Counted from the first letter of the stretch, positions 9,671-21,088 are shown. The stretch: DNA of 64,000 bases from Skeletonema tropicum (GCA_037178625.1 CM074137.1:2666001-2730000); one strand, 5' to 3'. A program made the numbers and translations. The notes: generated by a model not told the origin, from the letters alone.

Positions 9671-12600
9671 AGTTTCAGCGCTGATCTAGGAGAGCCAATT
9701 TGCGCTGGCCAGCAACACTCATTCAATTATGTGCTAAATCTCCATTGTCGAATATGGGCATGAGCCGCTTCTAGTGGCCCATTACAATCGGCGGTGATAC
9801 TATACAAGCACATTAGCACTGCTCAGACGGCTAGCATCAGTAGAAGCGATGCTACAGCCTCGTAGCTGATTTAAGAGGTCCAGTGTAGACTGGTGAGCAG
9901 AACCACAATCTATCGAGTCGTATCTATCATCGTCAATATGGGCATGAGCCGCTTCTAGTGGCCCATCATACTCGGCGGTGATACTATACAAGCGCATTAG
10001 CACTGCTCAGCCATATATATATATACGAGCATATTAGTGTTGCCCAAACGGACAACTTCAGTATAAGTAGAAGCGTTGCTCTTTCCTCGTAGCTGTTTTG
10101 GAAAGGTACAATTTGAGCAGGTTGCTGTGCCGTCTCTATCGTCAATATGCTCATGAGCCGCTTCTTGAGTGGTTCAGATTCTTGTGTCGATAGTTTACAA
10201 GCTTTTTACCACTGTGCAGAAGGATTGCTTAGGCAGAGGAGATGGTATAGCGTTGTGAGCCGATCTTAAAGGTCCATCCATGTTGGGCTGGTTCGGCCAG
10301 CAGCACTACATCAACCATATCCATATCATTTCTATCGTCATCAAAATGCACATGAGCCACTTCTATGTAGCGATTCCTTAACCTTTATTTTAGAAGAACA
10401 GGACAGCTGAAATACTTACATATCGTAATACGTAAATCAATCGATTTAAGATTAGGGTGTGTAAAAACTTCATTCAAGCCAGTGTTGACTCGTTTGGAGA
10501 CTTTATTCAAGTCGAAGGTAGAAAATTTAAAGACCTTTTCAAGCTGTGGAAGATAATGTGAAGACTCTCTTTCAAGTCAATGGTAGATAATGTAAAGACT
10601 CTTTCGAGCCGTGGAAGATAATGTGAAGACTTTCTTTCAAGTCAATGGTAGATATATGATGTGTTTGGGGGATTACAGGAACATGCCCAGCCTTAAAACC
10701 TTAAAACAGGCTGGATGCAGAGTAATATATAGAGTGTTTGAAATGCGATGCATTTGTGTAGACTGGGATTTTCGGTGGTAGATTTGTGTGTGAGTGTAGT
10801 AAGTGTGTGGTGCGTGTGTGATGTGTAAACTTGGAAGTAGCCGAATGGATACTGGAGATACTCTTGGATGATAGCCTTTTCCATTCAGAACTAGATAGGG
10901 TGTGCAGCGTTAAGATGGCCGACATTTGACGGGAGTAATTCTCTCTCTTGTGATCGGAAGGGTTGTTGATAAGAAGAGAGAGAGATAGGGAGATTCCAAT
11001 TAATCTTGAGCCACAAAGCCAATCCCACGCTTGCATTCACGGAATCCCTTCCTTACGGCAGTTTCAATCCAATACTTCCTCACTCCTCCGTTTTTAACCT
11101 TATAAGAACGATGGTCATTGGATTTACGAGCTTTCTTAAGACGTTCCTGGATCTCGCGAGGACATTCCCTGCATACCGTCAAGTGGTCGGACTGGAAACG
11201 CAAGTTGGCACGGTACAGCCCCTCAATTTTTTGAGGATAGATAGTCGCGAGGGCATACTGGTCCTTGCGACGAGAGTGCTTGCAGAAACGACAGCGAAAG
11301 GCGACGGAACCAGCTCGAAAGTTGGGCTTGTTGATCTCGTCCTTCATTGCTTTTGGTCTTCTTGTGGGCAGAGGCCTTCTGCTTCTGGCTTTCTTGGCGC
11401 TTTTCTTGTAGACTGCGGAAAAACTGGTCCTTGTGCTGGCAGAGGCAGAGGCAGCGGCGGCGGCTACAGCAGCAGAAGCATCCTCGTGATACTCGGGGAC
11501 AACAAAGGGTTCAAGAATCTCAGTAACGATGATGTAGTGGGCAGGATTCACGTAGGGAATATCTTCTTCATCAAACAATGCTGGCAAGGTAGTGCTCTCA
11601 TCGACTGGACATGCACTCTCATCATAGGTAGCAATGTCTTCGTCATCAACATCATCGTCGTTATTGTTGACCTCAGCATCTGGTGTTACTACGATGCGCA
11701 TCTTGGTATCAGCAGTATCTTCTTCTACAGGAGGAGCATCATCTTCTGCAGATGGCTTCAACTCCAGGAATCCGGAAGACGTCGCAGCAGCTGTAGAAAC
11801 ACAACTACTATAGTTACCACGTTTAGCTTGATGTTGAGTGCGGGTGCGGGTCTTCTTGGGTTCAGGGGAGACAAAGGCCGACTTGTTAGTAGCTGAACGA
11901 GGATGCTCGGCAATGGGCCTGAAGAATCCATCTGAAGGAGCAGTAGGAGCTGCTGCCATTGCCGCCGCTGCCGCCGCAGTGTGATTTGTCAACCCCTGAG
12001 AAGCTTGAGGAGAAGCATGATGAGCCTGTGCAGAAGAGGTAGTAGCGGCAGGGAACAAGCAGAAAGGTTGAGCTCTTGCTGCAGGGGAGTGATTGCCTAC
12101 GACGGGATGGGGATGGTATCCACCAGAAAAGCGAGGCATGAGATCATAATATGGCCAAGAAGACGAAGGCGCAGATGATGGAGACGATATCATCATGGCG
12201 GCCAAGGCAGAAGTAGGTGGAGCATACAATGACCCCGGCGATGACTGTTCCGCGGCAGGAGCAGGAGCAACATAGTAGTTGTTGTAATACTGCAAAGTCG
12301 GCGCAGGTGCTCTACACGGAGAATATAGAGAGGGCATCGAGAGGACACCGCTGCTGGCGACAGGATCGTAATGCTCGGCCAGTTGAACTCGAGGGGGCGA
12401 AGGCGGAGGCGGCATGGTAGCGATGGCAGAAGATGCAGCCGGACGAGGTGGCGTAGATGCTTCTGCTTGCTTCAGTTCCACAACAACTTTTACATTGAAG
12501 TTGGGTGAATCGATTTGTTGGGCTGCCTTCAGGAGGCTCTCGAATGAATCCATCGTATCACTGCTTTCTTTGGGGCGATTCGTTTAATGGAGATATGCGC

Positions 12601-14060
12601 CGGTCGGTGTCGTATATATGATGTTGTTGGGCGCTCAGCAATTGCTGTTTTATGAGACTGTGTCGATGATGAAAGTTATGTCGAGTGAGAAGTGAGGAGT
12701 GAAAGTGTGTGCGTACTTTTCCAACAGTGTGTGCGACAACCATTCGAGAGTCTTTTGTGTGTGGGATGTCTTCAAGGAAGACGTGTTGCGACACGTAATG
12801 TCCCTATGTGGGGAATTCCTATGCCGATTTGCAACCATTCTGAAAGTGTCGCACTGCTACAAGACACTTACTCAGTAGGTCTTTCAAAGAAATAAGGATG
12901 ACGTGTTGCGTTCCCGTAGCAAGGAATTGCTATGCCATTTTGCGTGCAATCTTTCCCTCCAGCTGTCCTGCAAGTTCTTCAGTAAACGGACTTACTGCTC
13001 GGAGTTGGTTTACTTCCTCCTCAAGCTACGGAAGCGTACTGATGGGTCATTGAAGATGTAATTTCGAAATTGAAGATGATATCTTAGAAACCACGTAAAG
13101 TATAAGTATGTGTAAGTAAGTAGATTGATTGACAGATGACTATTTGAATAATGTAGCTGCTTATGGTACCTACTTTCTATCTGTAGAGAGTGACGTGAGG
13201 GTCGGTAGAGTAGGGAATAACAGAGTACTTTGCTAGAGAAAGGATAACTGAAAGGAGGGGCTCTCCGAGGAAGTAAATAACGTACTTATGCATAACCTAT
13301 ACCTGGAGAAAGCTCAATGCAATGATCATGCTGTGAATGAACCCAAACACAAGTAGCTAGCTATTGTCTGGATGTGTGCTTGCATGCTTGCTTTGATCTC
13401 TCTACATCTACAGAGAGATAGGTCAGATCCACTGTACCATACTCCTATTAGTCAGTCAAAGAGTTTGCAGTTGCCAATCTTTCCTTGTAAAAGCTCTAGA
13501 TGTACCTTGCTGACTTTACAACTTTGCCGCGCGGAGGGGCAGAAAGCCCTAAAATTTAGGAGTACGTAAGTATGCTCTGCAGAGTTCAAGTTCGAGCTGA
13601 CTGCTTCTCTAGCGATGTAAAAGGGACCAGAGTGTGAAAGGTGAGAAAGAGGAGAGAGATTGTGCGCCAGCCATCCAGGCCGGTTCAGGTTGCATTAGAT
13701 GAAGTCATTCGAAGTTAAACACATACTTATAGAAACTTACTTATTCAAGAACCCTGATTTGCACCATTAGCTCTATTGCAGCAGTACTAGAGCTAGCCTT
13801 CATATCTCATACCTACCACCGCCGCCTACCTGCGCCGGCGTTCGTTTGGGAAAGAAATTTGAGAAAAGTGCAAGCAATCTTGCAAAGGTCGTAACGATAC
13901 GTATCTTATCAGTTCAAAGATTGCACAAAAAAGCCGAAGAATTATCCTTTTTAGGTGATACTTATGTGAGTACATACTCAGGGGCATGTTGTGAAAGAAT
14001 ATTTTCGTCGAGATGCATTTGAAGGTGCTCTCTCTAGCTTGGTAGGAGTACGTACCTACC
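9671..14060. repeat. Large tandem duplication, copy C (degenerate right end)
   Basis: Third copy. Identity with A and B holds through the gene and to about 12679. There a ~48-bp deletion appears (GAAAGTTATG now joined to TCGAGTGAGAAG), and beyond that the right spacer drifts, with substitutions and indels. Recognisable matches continue to about 14060, for example the ATATTTTCGTCGAGAT segment at 14000. The stretch 12558-14415 has no convincing gene; it holds this decayed spacer, several TACGTA-containing palindromes (14048-14090) and the upstream region of the Raptor gene. Confidence 0.8.
11000..12553 (-). CDS. Diatom-type CCHC-motif protein, copy C (517 aa)
   Basis: Third intact copy of the 517-residue protein, with the same Ala/Ser/Pro-rich N-terminus, acidic middle and C-terminal C-x2-C...H-x3-C motif. 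It combines the Pro of copy A (PPRPAASS) with the Thr of copy B (AATTSS), so it is mosaic relative to the other two. The three genes differ by only one to three bases pairwise in what I compared. Downstream (upstream of its start on the minus strand) the flank differs from A and B because of the decay described for the duplication, so its promoter may not be identical to theirs. Confidence 0.75.
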   Translation of the reverse strand: MDSFESLLKAAQQIDSPNFNVKVVVELKQAEASTPPRPAASSAIATMPPPPSPPRVQLAEHYDPVASSGVLSMPSLYSPCRAPAPTLQYYNNYYVAPAPAAEQSSPGSLYAPPTSALAAMMISSPSSAPSSSWPYYDLMPRFSGGYHPHPVVGNHSPAARAQPFCLFPAATTSSAQAHHASPQASQGLTNHTAAAAAAMAAAPTAPSDGFFRPIAEHPRSATNKSAFVSPEPKKTRTRTQHQAKRGNYSSCVSTAAATSSGFLELKPSAEDDAPPVEEDTADTKMRIVVTPDAEVNNNDDDVDDEDIATYDESACPVDESTTLPALFDEEDIPYVNPAHYIIVTEILEPFVVPEYHEDASAAVAAAAASASASTRTSFSAVYKKSAKKARSRRPLPTRRPKAMKDEINKPNFRAGSVAFRCRFCKHSRRKDQYALATIYPQKIEGLYRANLRFQSDHLTVCRECPREIQERLKKARKSNDHRSYKVKNGGVRKYWIETAVRKGFRECKRGIGFVAQD

Positions 14061-14415
14061 TCTCTAGGAGTACGTATGTAGAGTACAAAGTGAAGATTTT
14101 GGCGGGATGCTGGCCTTCATGCAAAATGCGAGATGCGAGCGAGAGTGTCTCAAGTGCCAACATCACAACCTACAACCTATCACCTATCACAACAACAGTA
14201 GTAGATGCTGATCTAAAGCGTAAGTACCTCTAGAGAGAGAATAGATATAACAGCGCCGTCACCCTCTCTACAACACTAAGTATCGAGCTTCAATTGCACT
14301 ATTAAACTGCGTGTTCACCTGACAAAATAGAATTCCGAACGACACAAGCACGCATCACATCATACATCAAACTTGCAAAAAAGATATTCTCCGCAGACAT
14401 CAAATCTATTCCATC

Positions 14416-17400
14416 ATGAGCAACCCCAACGCCAGCAGCAGCAGCAACAACAACGCTGCAAATTCAAACTGCGACGATGTCGAATACTTCCCTCGTCGAA
14501 AACGCGCCCCCTACCTCCACGATATTTCCGATTTTGGCATACTACGAACACATCATCATCATCCCACCTCACTTGTCGCGGTGGATGATCATCTATCCGC
14601 CGACAACATGAGTACCATTGGTGGGTTGGCCTCCTCCGCCGGAGGGTCGGTATCATCTTCGTCGTCGTTGTCATTACTTCGCAGTAGTCCCACGAAATCA
14701 TCCACTTCGGCTAGTGAGTCGGGCGGCGGTAGTTTGCGACGAAAGAGTTCATTCGCACGAGTGTTTTCTACGTTGCGCATGACGATTGCCGAGGATGGTG
14801 GTGGTGATGGGAATACAAGTGGAGCTGGTACTACTACTAATTTTGATGCTCATTCAAATAATACTGGGGGGTTATTGATGTCGGTGGGTGATGGTAGCGG
14901 AGCTGATGATGGCGGTGGAGGTGGTGGAAACAATTCCTCTAGACATCATCACCATTTCGATGATTCTTCATCGGAATCGAATCTCAATAGTATCCTCCCC
15001 ACTCGATTTCGAAGAGGGTCCTCTGCAGACTTTATGAATTATTCCAACCGATCTCGGCAAGGTGGAATCGTAACGAATACAGCCACCACTGCGGGGAAAA
15101 TACCACGCTGGGCTCTATGTGATCCTGCAACAATTGTTATCAAAGATGGCATGCCCATTAGTATGGGTACTCTATTGCATCACTATTCATTACTCAACAA
15201 TAGTCAATCGCAACAGCAACAACAACAACTTTTACACAATAACAACTCACAATCGTCGGCACCGTATCTAGTAACACCCACATGGCGTCTCAAGGAACGG
15301 ATGAAAACTGTTGGTGTCTGTCTCATCCTTGCACTCAATATCGGCACTGACCCTCCTGATCTGAACAAACCAACCCCATGTGCCAAACTTCAGTGCTGGC
15401 TTGACCCAACGTCCATGTCACGTGCCAAGGCGAAAGAACGGATAGGAGAACGTCTGGAACAACAATATGCCAAGTGGCAGCAACGATCGAAACTCAAGTA
15501 TAGGCGGGCACTGGACCCTACTGTGGATACAGTCCGAGAATTATGTTTTAGAATGAGAGAAACGGCCAAGAATGAGAGGGTATTGTTGCATTACAATGGG
15601 CACGGTGTTCCAAGACCCACTGCAAATGGCGAGATTTGGTTATTCGATAAGCACCATACGAATTATATACCCATGAGTGTGACAGATTTGCGTAGGTGGG
15701 TTGGTAAACCGTCAATATTGGTTTTGGATTGTAGTGGTGCAGGAGTTTTGATGCCATTTTTAACCTCGACTCTCAATGATGTTAGTGATGATGGTGGTCA
15801 AGGTGGATGGAATTTTGCATCCGGTGGCCCCGTTAGTGCTGCTGTGGGTATTGGTAGCAATGGTGCTGGTATACCAATATATCGCAATCAATCAAGCCCG
15901 GGTATGGACAATAATTCTGACCCCAGCGACTCTGTGTCAGGCGCAGATTATCTCAAGGCTATACGTGACACAATCGTTCTTTGTCCTACTGCACAGGGAG
16001 AGTGGCTTCCACTGAATCCTGAATTCCCGGCTGACATATTCACCTCCTGTCTTACCACTCCCATTCCAATGGCATTACGATGGTTCGTTCATCAAAATCC
16101 ATTCAGCACCAAAGGATTGAACCCAGAAACGATTGCAGATGCCATACCCGGTCGACTTGCTGATCGCAAAACACCCCTTGGAGAACTTAATTGGATCTTT
16201 ACTGCAATTACTGATACCATTGCGTGGAATGTTCTTCCTGGTCCATTGTTCCAACGCCTTTTTCGACAAGACTTGCTCGTTGCAAGTATGTTCCGAAACT
16301 TTTTGTTGGCCGATCGTATCCTCAGGAGTTTGAACTGCAGTCCGACGAGTCATCCAGAATTACCGAGTACATGTCATCATCCGTTGTGGCAGGCATGGGA
16401 CCTTGCAGTGGAAGGGTGTTTGAACCAATTAATTGATGATGGTCTGCTACGGAAAAGTAGTATATCAGCACCTACGGAAGAGACAGATGATGGTAACAAG
16501 AAGAATGAAGCAAATGAGAATAAACCTTCGAAGAATCAGCAACCCACCGATCCTGCGCCACCCGCAGCAACAGCAGCAGCGTCCATCACTTCGAATGTAA
16601 TGGCACCCTTCTTTGCGGAACAACTCACCGCGTTTGAGATTTGGCTGGAATTTGCATCCCAAAAGGCAAGGAATAAACTAGTTGTCAAAAGCCCTCCGAG
16701 TTCAATGGGTGGAACGCCATTGCCTTTTCTTCAGAATGGAGGGGATGCCAACCGTGCATCGCATGAACTAGATCCCCCACAACAATTGCCGATTGTACTG
16801 CAAGTACTTCTGTCGCAAGCTCATCGTGTGAGAGCGTTGATTCTTTTGAAGAGATTTTTAGACTTGGGCAATTCAGCAGTGAATCTTGCTTTGTCAGTTG
16901 GTATTTTTCCATATGTCTTGAAACTACTCCAGAGTCCAATCGATGAATACAAGCATGTCCTGGTTGGAATATGGGCAAAGGTCCTGGCATTTGATCAGAG
17001 TTGCCAAGTCGATGTAGTGAAGGATCGAGCTCTTCCTCACTTTATCCGTCATCTTCGATGTGGCTTAGATTCTGTAGACGGGCAAACCTCCAACATGTCG
17101 ACTGAGCTTGCCTCTGAACAGCGTACTTTGGCCGCCTTCATCCTATCAATTACTTGCTCAGGTTATCCAATAGGACAATCAGAATGCATCAACGAAAAGC
17201 TTCATTTAGCGTGTGGTTCTCTACTCCAGTCACTCGAAAGTCCAGATAGTAATGAGCGAAAAGAAGCTGAAAAGAATGTATCAAGCCAATTCCGTCTGTG
17301 GTTGTGCATTTGTCTTGGAAATTTATGCAAAGACAATGCTCTTGTCCAGTCCGAGCTTTTCAAGGCTGGAGTTCACTTTAGACTCTTATCACGCTTGGAT

Positions 17401-19791
17401 GACGATGCGCCTGATGTGAGGGCAGCATCCTGTTACGCACTCTCTTGTCTTATCGGCTCTGCAGCGAGACCTGATACCAACAGTGACACCGCGCCTACAC
17501 CTCCAATGCTGCAACAACAACCTCAATCACCAGCACCTCCTTTGCAACCGCTGACAGGAGGAACTTCATTGTTAATGGCCAACCTCTCGCAAAAGCAAGG
17601 TATGCAGCAAGCGGGATTACAGCCACAATTTGGAGGAAGTGTGTCTGGAATGCCCAACGCGGGTGTTGGACAATCACTTATGTTTGGAAATATGCTTTCA
17701 TCTTCTTCATCCGCACAACAAAACCAACGGCAAGAGACAAAGACAGTGTATGAAGATGGGCAAAGGATGGATCTAGACGTCACTATTGCCCTCAAAATTG
17801 CTGAAGCATCAAAGGATGCGAGCCCAATGGTTAGATTTGAAGCGGCCTTAGCTTTGAATCGTTTCGTCGGAAAGTATGTTGCAGCGTTCGTTTCTATTGC
17901 AGGCAAAACGTTTGGGGGACAACAGCAAGGGAGGAATGTTATGGGTGATAGTACCATGCCATCAATACCTGTTCCAAGCGGGATTACGCCAGAAGCTGAG
18001 AATAAGTTTGCTCATGTTTGGACGCAAATATTCAAGCTGAATCGGAATGATCCACACGACGGAGTTCGTTCAATGGTCAACTCCATAGTCATCGCTATCA
18101 ATGAGCGTGCGATGATACAGAAAACAAAGTTAAGACAGCTTCGTTCTGGATCGAGGAGGAGGTCAGTGGGGAATTCAATAGCCGAAGATGACAACGACCC
18201 TCCAGCATCATTGGCAGGCCGTAGAACTACGACAGGACTCAATCTTTCAACATACAACAAATCGTCTCAGGAATCATTCCGAAGGACCGGCTCGCTTGGT
18301 AATAGAGCGAGCTCCGGAAATATTTTTACTATTGGGACACCTCCAACAGTATCTGAAAATAAGGGGAATGCGCACTTCAACATCAGCTCTGATGTCGATG
18401 ATGACTACTTCTTTCCAGAATCAAAGATCTTTAGTTGGAAAAAAGTTGAGTTTGGAGAGTTTGGAGCAGATGGCAAAACATCAGAACCACCGCTTGATCC
18501 CCTCAGTGAAATGGGAGCTGTTAATAAGTATCGCAAATCTCGAAACTATCAAGCTCAGCAAAAGGGTCAACTCCTGAAGAATTCGTTTGCAGTTTTAGCT
18601 CAGAAGCCAGCCATGTCCTTTTCACGATCTCCGTATGACTACGATGAAAGCGACGCAGCCGCTGGAATTGAGAAAGAAACAGATATCAAAAAGCAGGCAC
18701 TTCAATTGCAACAATTCTCTTTGTTGAAAAACAATGGAGCACGTTCCACCTCGTTGCTTCGATTTCATCCATATGAACCTGCCTTAGTTGTGTGCGGAAG
18801 CTCGGATAATGTCTCGATATGGAATGCGGAAACATCAGAGAGGATGACATCATTTAGCAATGAAAATCCGAAAGGCACTAGAATGACTGCTGCACAGTGG
18901 GTGAATGAAGCTACATCAAGCCTGCTGCTGACAGGAAGCAATGATGGTTCAGTGAGAATTTTTGACGGGCTCCTCGAGGCCAATGATGAAATCAGTCGAG
19001 AGAAGCCTTCTCTTGTCTCATCCTTTTTTGCAGCCCCTGACATCGTCACTGATAAACGGTACAGCAGCGGCCTCGTTCTAGACTACCAACAGTATGGTGG
19101 GAAGCTCACTGCAGGAGGCAACACAAAGTATATCAGGACCTGGGATATTGCAAGTGAAAAATGCGTCAACACCTTTGAATCTAAGAGTGATGCGTGTTTA
19201 ACGACCCTGACGACTGCTTGGGACTACAGTTTTGACTCAGGGTACTCAGGACTTGGTCCAGACATAATTGTTTGTGGCTACGGTAATGGAAGTTTGCGTG
19301 TCTTCGATGGAAGATCAACGAAAGGCGATGTACTATACCTTTCAGATGGTCTAAGTGGTAGAAGTGGCTTGTCAAGGCGTCGCAAATACTCCGAGTACGA
19401 CGAACACACAAGCTGGATCGTAGATGTGTCCTTTACCACCTACGGAGGAAGACACGAGGTTGTGTCTGGCTGTGTTGCTGGAAATATCAAATTCTGGGAT
19501 CTACGCTACTCGTCCAGCGTCCGCACGATAGATCACAAGATGCAAATGACTGCACTTGCAGCCCACTCAAATGTCCCTATGTTTGCTACTGGGTCTCCGG
19601 CTCAATTTATCAAGATTATGTCGCATGATGGATCCACGCAGCAGGTCATTCGGTATCATGACAGGCTACCAGGACAAAGAATAGGCCCTGTGAGTTGTCT
19701 TTGTTTCCACCCGCAACTGCCCTTTTTGGCTGCTGGATTTGCGGACGAGAATGTAAGCTTGTACGCACCGAAAGAATCAAGGGTAGTTTGA
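14416..19791 (+). CDS. RPTOR: Raptor/KOG1, TORC1 scaffold (1791 aa, intronless)
   Basis: Scaffold subunit of TOR complex 1, which presents substrates to TOR kinase and links nutrient state to growth; expected in cytosol and on endomembranes. A Ser/Asn/Gly-rich N-terminus (1-285) is followed by the Raptor N-terminal caspase-like domain at about 290-540: the WRLKER start, HYNGHGVPRPT (His near 392) and LDCSGAG (Cys near 439). These occupy the caspase-like His/Cys positions known in the family. HEAT-type helices cover about 790-1260, broken by a Gln/Pro-rich loop near 1030-1110. WD40 repeats fill about 1430-1790 (SSDNVSIWN, SNDGSVRIFDG, NIKFWDLRY). The length is somewhat above the ~1,300-1,550 residues usual in animals and fungi, mainly through disordered inserts. 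The start ATG at 14416 gives the full frame. No intron is needed, unlike most neighbours. Confidence 0.95.
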   Translation: MSNPNASSSSNNNAANSNCDDVEYFPRRKRAPYLHDISDFGILRTHHHHPTSLVAVDDHLSADNMSTIGGLASSAGGSVSSSSSLSLLRSSPTKSSTSASESGGGSLRRKSSFARVFSTLRMTIAEDGGGDGNTSGAGTTTNFDAHSNNTGGLLMSVGDGSGADDGGGGGGNNSSRHHHHFDDSSSESNLNSILPTRFRRGSSADFMNYSNRSRQGGIVTNTATTAGKIPRWALCDPATIVIKDGMPISMGTLLHHYSLLNNSQSQQQQQQLLHNNNSQSSAPYLVTPTWRLKERMKTVGVCLILALNIGTDPPDLNKPTPCAKLQCWLDPTSMSRAKAKERIGERLEQQYAKWQQRSKLKYRRALDPTVDTVRELCFRMRETAKNERVLLHYNGHGVPRPTANGEIWLFDKHHTNYIPMSVTDLRRWVGKPSILVLDCSGAGVLMPFLTSTLNDVSDDGGQGGWNFASGGPVSAAVGIGSNGAGIPIYRNQSSPGMDNNSDPSDSVSGADYLKAIRDTIVLCPTAQGEWLPLNPEFPADIFTSCLTTPIPMALRWFVHQNPFSTKGLNPETIADAIPGRLADRKTPLGELNWIFTAITDTIAWNVLPGPLFQRLFRQDLLVASMFRNFLLADRILRSLNCSPTSHPELPSTCHHPLWQAWDLAVEGCLNQLIDDGLLRKSSISAPTEETDDGNKKNEANENKPSKNQQPTDPAPPAATAAASITSNVMAPFFAEQLTAFEIWLEFASQKARNKLVVKSPPSSMGGTPLPFLQNGGDANRASHELDPPQQLPIVLQVLLSQAHRVRALILLKRFLDLGNSAVNLALSVGIFPYVLKLLQSPIDEYKHVLVGIWAKVLAFDQSCQVDVVKDRALPHFIRHLRCGLDSVDGQTSNMSTELASEQRTLAAFILSITCSGYPIGQSECINEKLHLACGSLLQSLESPDSNERKEAEKNVSSQFRLWLCICLGNLCKDNALVQSELFKAGVHFRLLSRLDDDAPDVRAASCYALSCLIGSAARPDTNSDTAPTPPMLQQQPQSPAPPLQPLTGGTSLLMANLSQKQGMQQAGLQPQFGGSVSGMPNAGVGQSLMFGNMLSSSSSAQQNQRQETKTVYEDGQRMDLDVTIALKIAEASKDASPMVRFEAALALNRFVGKYVAAFVSIAGKTFGGQQQGRNVMGDSTMPSIPVPSGITPEAENKFAHVWTQIFKLNRNDPHDGVRSMVNSIVIAINERAMIQKTKLRQLRSGSRRRSVGNSIAEDDNDPPASLAGRRTTTGLNLSTYNKSSQESFRRTGSLGNRASSGNIFTIGTPPTVSENKGNAHFNISSDVDDDYFFPESKIFSWKKVEFGEFGADGKTSEPPLDPLSEMGAVNKYRKSRNYQAQQKGQLLKNSFAVLAQKPAMSFSRSPYDYDESDAAAGIEKETDIKKQALQLQQFSLLKNNGARSTSLLRFHPYEPALVVCGSSDNVSIWNAETSERMTSFSNENPKGTRMTAAQWVNEATSSLLLTGSNDGSVRIFDGLLEANDEISREKPSLVSSFFAAPDIVTDKRYSSGLVLDYQQYGGKLTAGGNTKYIRTWDIASEKCVNTFESKSDACLTTLTTAWDYSFDSGYSGLGPDIIVCGYGNGSLRVFDGRSTKGDVLYLSDGLSGRSGLSRRRKYSEYDEHTSWIVDVSFTTYGGRHEVVSGCVAGNIKFWDLRYSSSVRTIDHKMQMTALAAHSNVPMFATGSPAQFIKIMSHDGSTQQVIRYHDRLPGQRIGPVSCLCFHPQLPFLAAGFADENVSLYAPKESRVV

Positions 19792-20395
19792 GAGAATATG
19801 CAACACAGGTTCGACAACTATGCACACGATGCATACGGTGCCGACAGCTGATAGGTACATCAGTTGCATCATTTCTTCACAAAGAATTTATTGTAGGTGA
19901 AATACATCCTTGCTGCGGTAATTGCTCTGGGTCAAAGGTAGTCGCAAAATTTCGATTGGAAGATACGACCTCACCTCGATGATTCCTCACATAGCTTGCG
20001 AACCCGGGAGTTCAGGTTGTGGTACATATTCATGATCTAGGGTAGATTTTGCCAAGCGTTGGTACAGATAGAATCATTCACAATTTCCTGAGGTCAACAC
20101 AAAGCACGCCGTGTGCCCAAGTTTATTGAGGAGGAAGAGAGCAGGCTATGGTACAGAAGGAAAAGAGAAGAAGGAAGGAAGCGAACGTTTTTAAACATTC
20201 GAAGCCAGGAACTCACACAAATATACAGATGAGAAGGGAAAAGTTGCTGTAAGACTGTTGATTAATTTAATTTCATTGCAATATCTAGCTTGTTTGGATC
20301 TTTGTCGCTTAGCATTTCAAACGTTGCGGCTCAGTAAATATCAGTATTCTCTCTGTCAATCATTGGTGGCTCTGCTAGGATCGGTTGGGGTTCGT
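19792..20395. other. Intergenic, no gene seen
   Basis: Six hundred bases between the Raptor stop and the convergent end of the BRCT-like gene. A purine-rich run (GGAAAAGAGAAGAAGGAAGG) is at 20158-20178. I see no coding pattern, tRNA or repeat. Confidence 0.5.
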
Positions 20396-20954
20396 TCAGG
20401 AACGCCCGTATGATGTCTTCTTCAAACGTGTGAGCGCGCCTGCTAAAGTGATGTGCTCAACTCCTCTTTCAATAGCAGCATCGATTTTTGTCTGCTCATT
20501 GTCCTCCGCTAATAGAAAGTAGGCGAAAAGTACATGTGTGTCGTAGCGAGAAGATGTGAGATCGTATCAATAATAGGTAGCAATCTAACAAACAAAGACA
20601 TTAATGGTGACACTCACTTGCATTCTTGGAGAACCTCGTCGTTGCTTTGCCTTCGAAAAGTTCTACCATCGATTTTACATCCTCACTATCGTAGACGGGA
20701 AAGCCCCCATGCACGAGCACTTGCTTGCCAGAAAGGAAGCTTTCCGTCGCAGTCACATTTTCGCCAGCTCCGGGTTGAGGTGAAAGAGCGGCTACGGGTG
20801 TATTGTCTTCCTCTGGACCTTCAATCCTCGCCCTCGCCCTCGCCACTTCCCTTTCGAGACTCGCATCAATTTCACACTGCACTGTCGCGACTACTCCATA
20901 GCAGCGATCCGATCGCTCTGTTGATGAAACAGCTCCTGTTGAATCCGAAGACAT
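20396..20954 (-). CDS. Small BRCT-like protein (149 aa, two exons)
   Basis: Exons 20954-20618 and 20508-20396, with a 109-nt intron (donor GTGAGT, acceptor CTATTAG) that keeps frame (A plus CG gives Thr). The last ~80 residues look like one BRCT module, the phosphopeptide/protein-binding fold of DNA-repair proteins: SFLSGKQVLVHGGF, then a helix, FEGKATTRFSKN, and EDNEQTKIDAAIERGVEHIT. Gly-Gly and Gly-Lys sit where the fold has its turns, but the hallmark Trp of the last helix is missing, so the match is partial. The N-terminal part is low-complexity (ARARARIEG). The frame stays open upstream of the ATG through two units of a minisatellite, then meets stops at about 21085-21110, so a longer N-terminus from an unseen exon is possible. 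No function can be assigned. Confidence 0.5.
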
Positions 20955-20962
20955 ATTTCTCT

Positions 20963-21088
20963 GTGATCTGGAATTGAGCTTGCTCTCCTTCCATACCAGT
21001 GATCGGATTGCTCTGTTGAGCTTGCTCTCCTTCCAAACCAGTGATGTGATCGCTCTGTTGAGCTTGCTCTCCTTCCAAACCAGTGATT
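20963..21088 (-). repeat. 42-bp minisatellite, three units
   Basis: Three adjacent units of 42 bp, each containing ATCACTGG(T/A)TTGGAAGG then AGAGCAAGCTCAA on the minus strand. Because 42 is divisible by 3 and no unit has a stop, all three minus-strand frames stay open (14-residue repeats). That creates spurious overlapping frames here, including one beginning at 21199. The unit nearest the BRCT-like gene is the most diverged. Confidence 0.75.
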
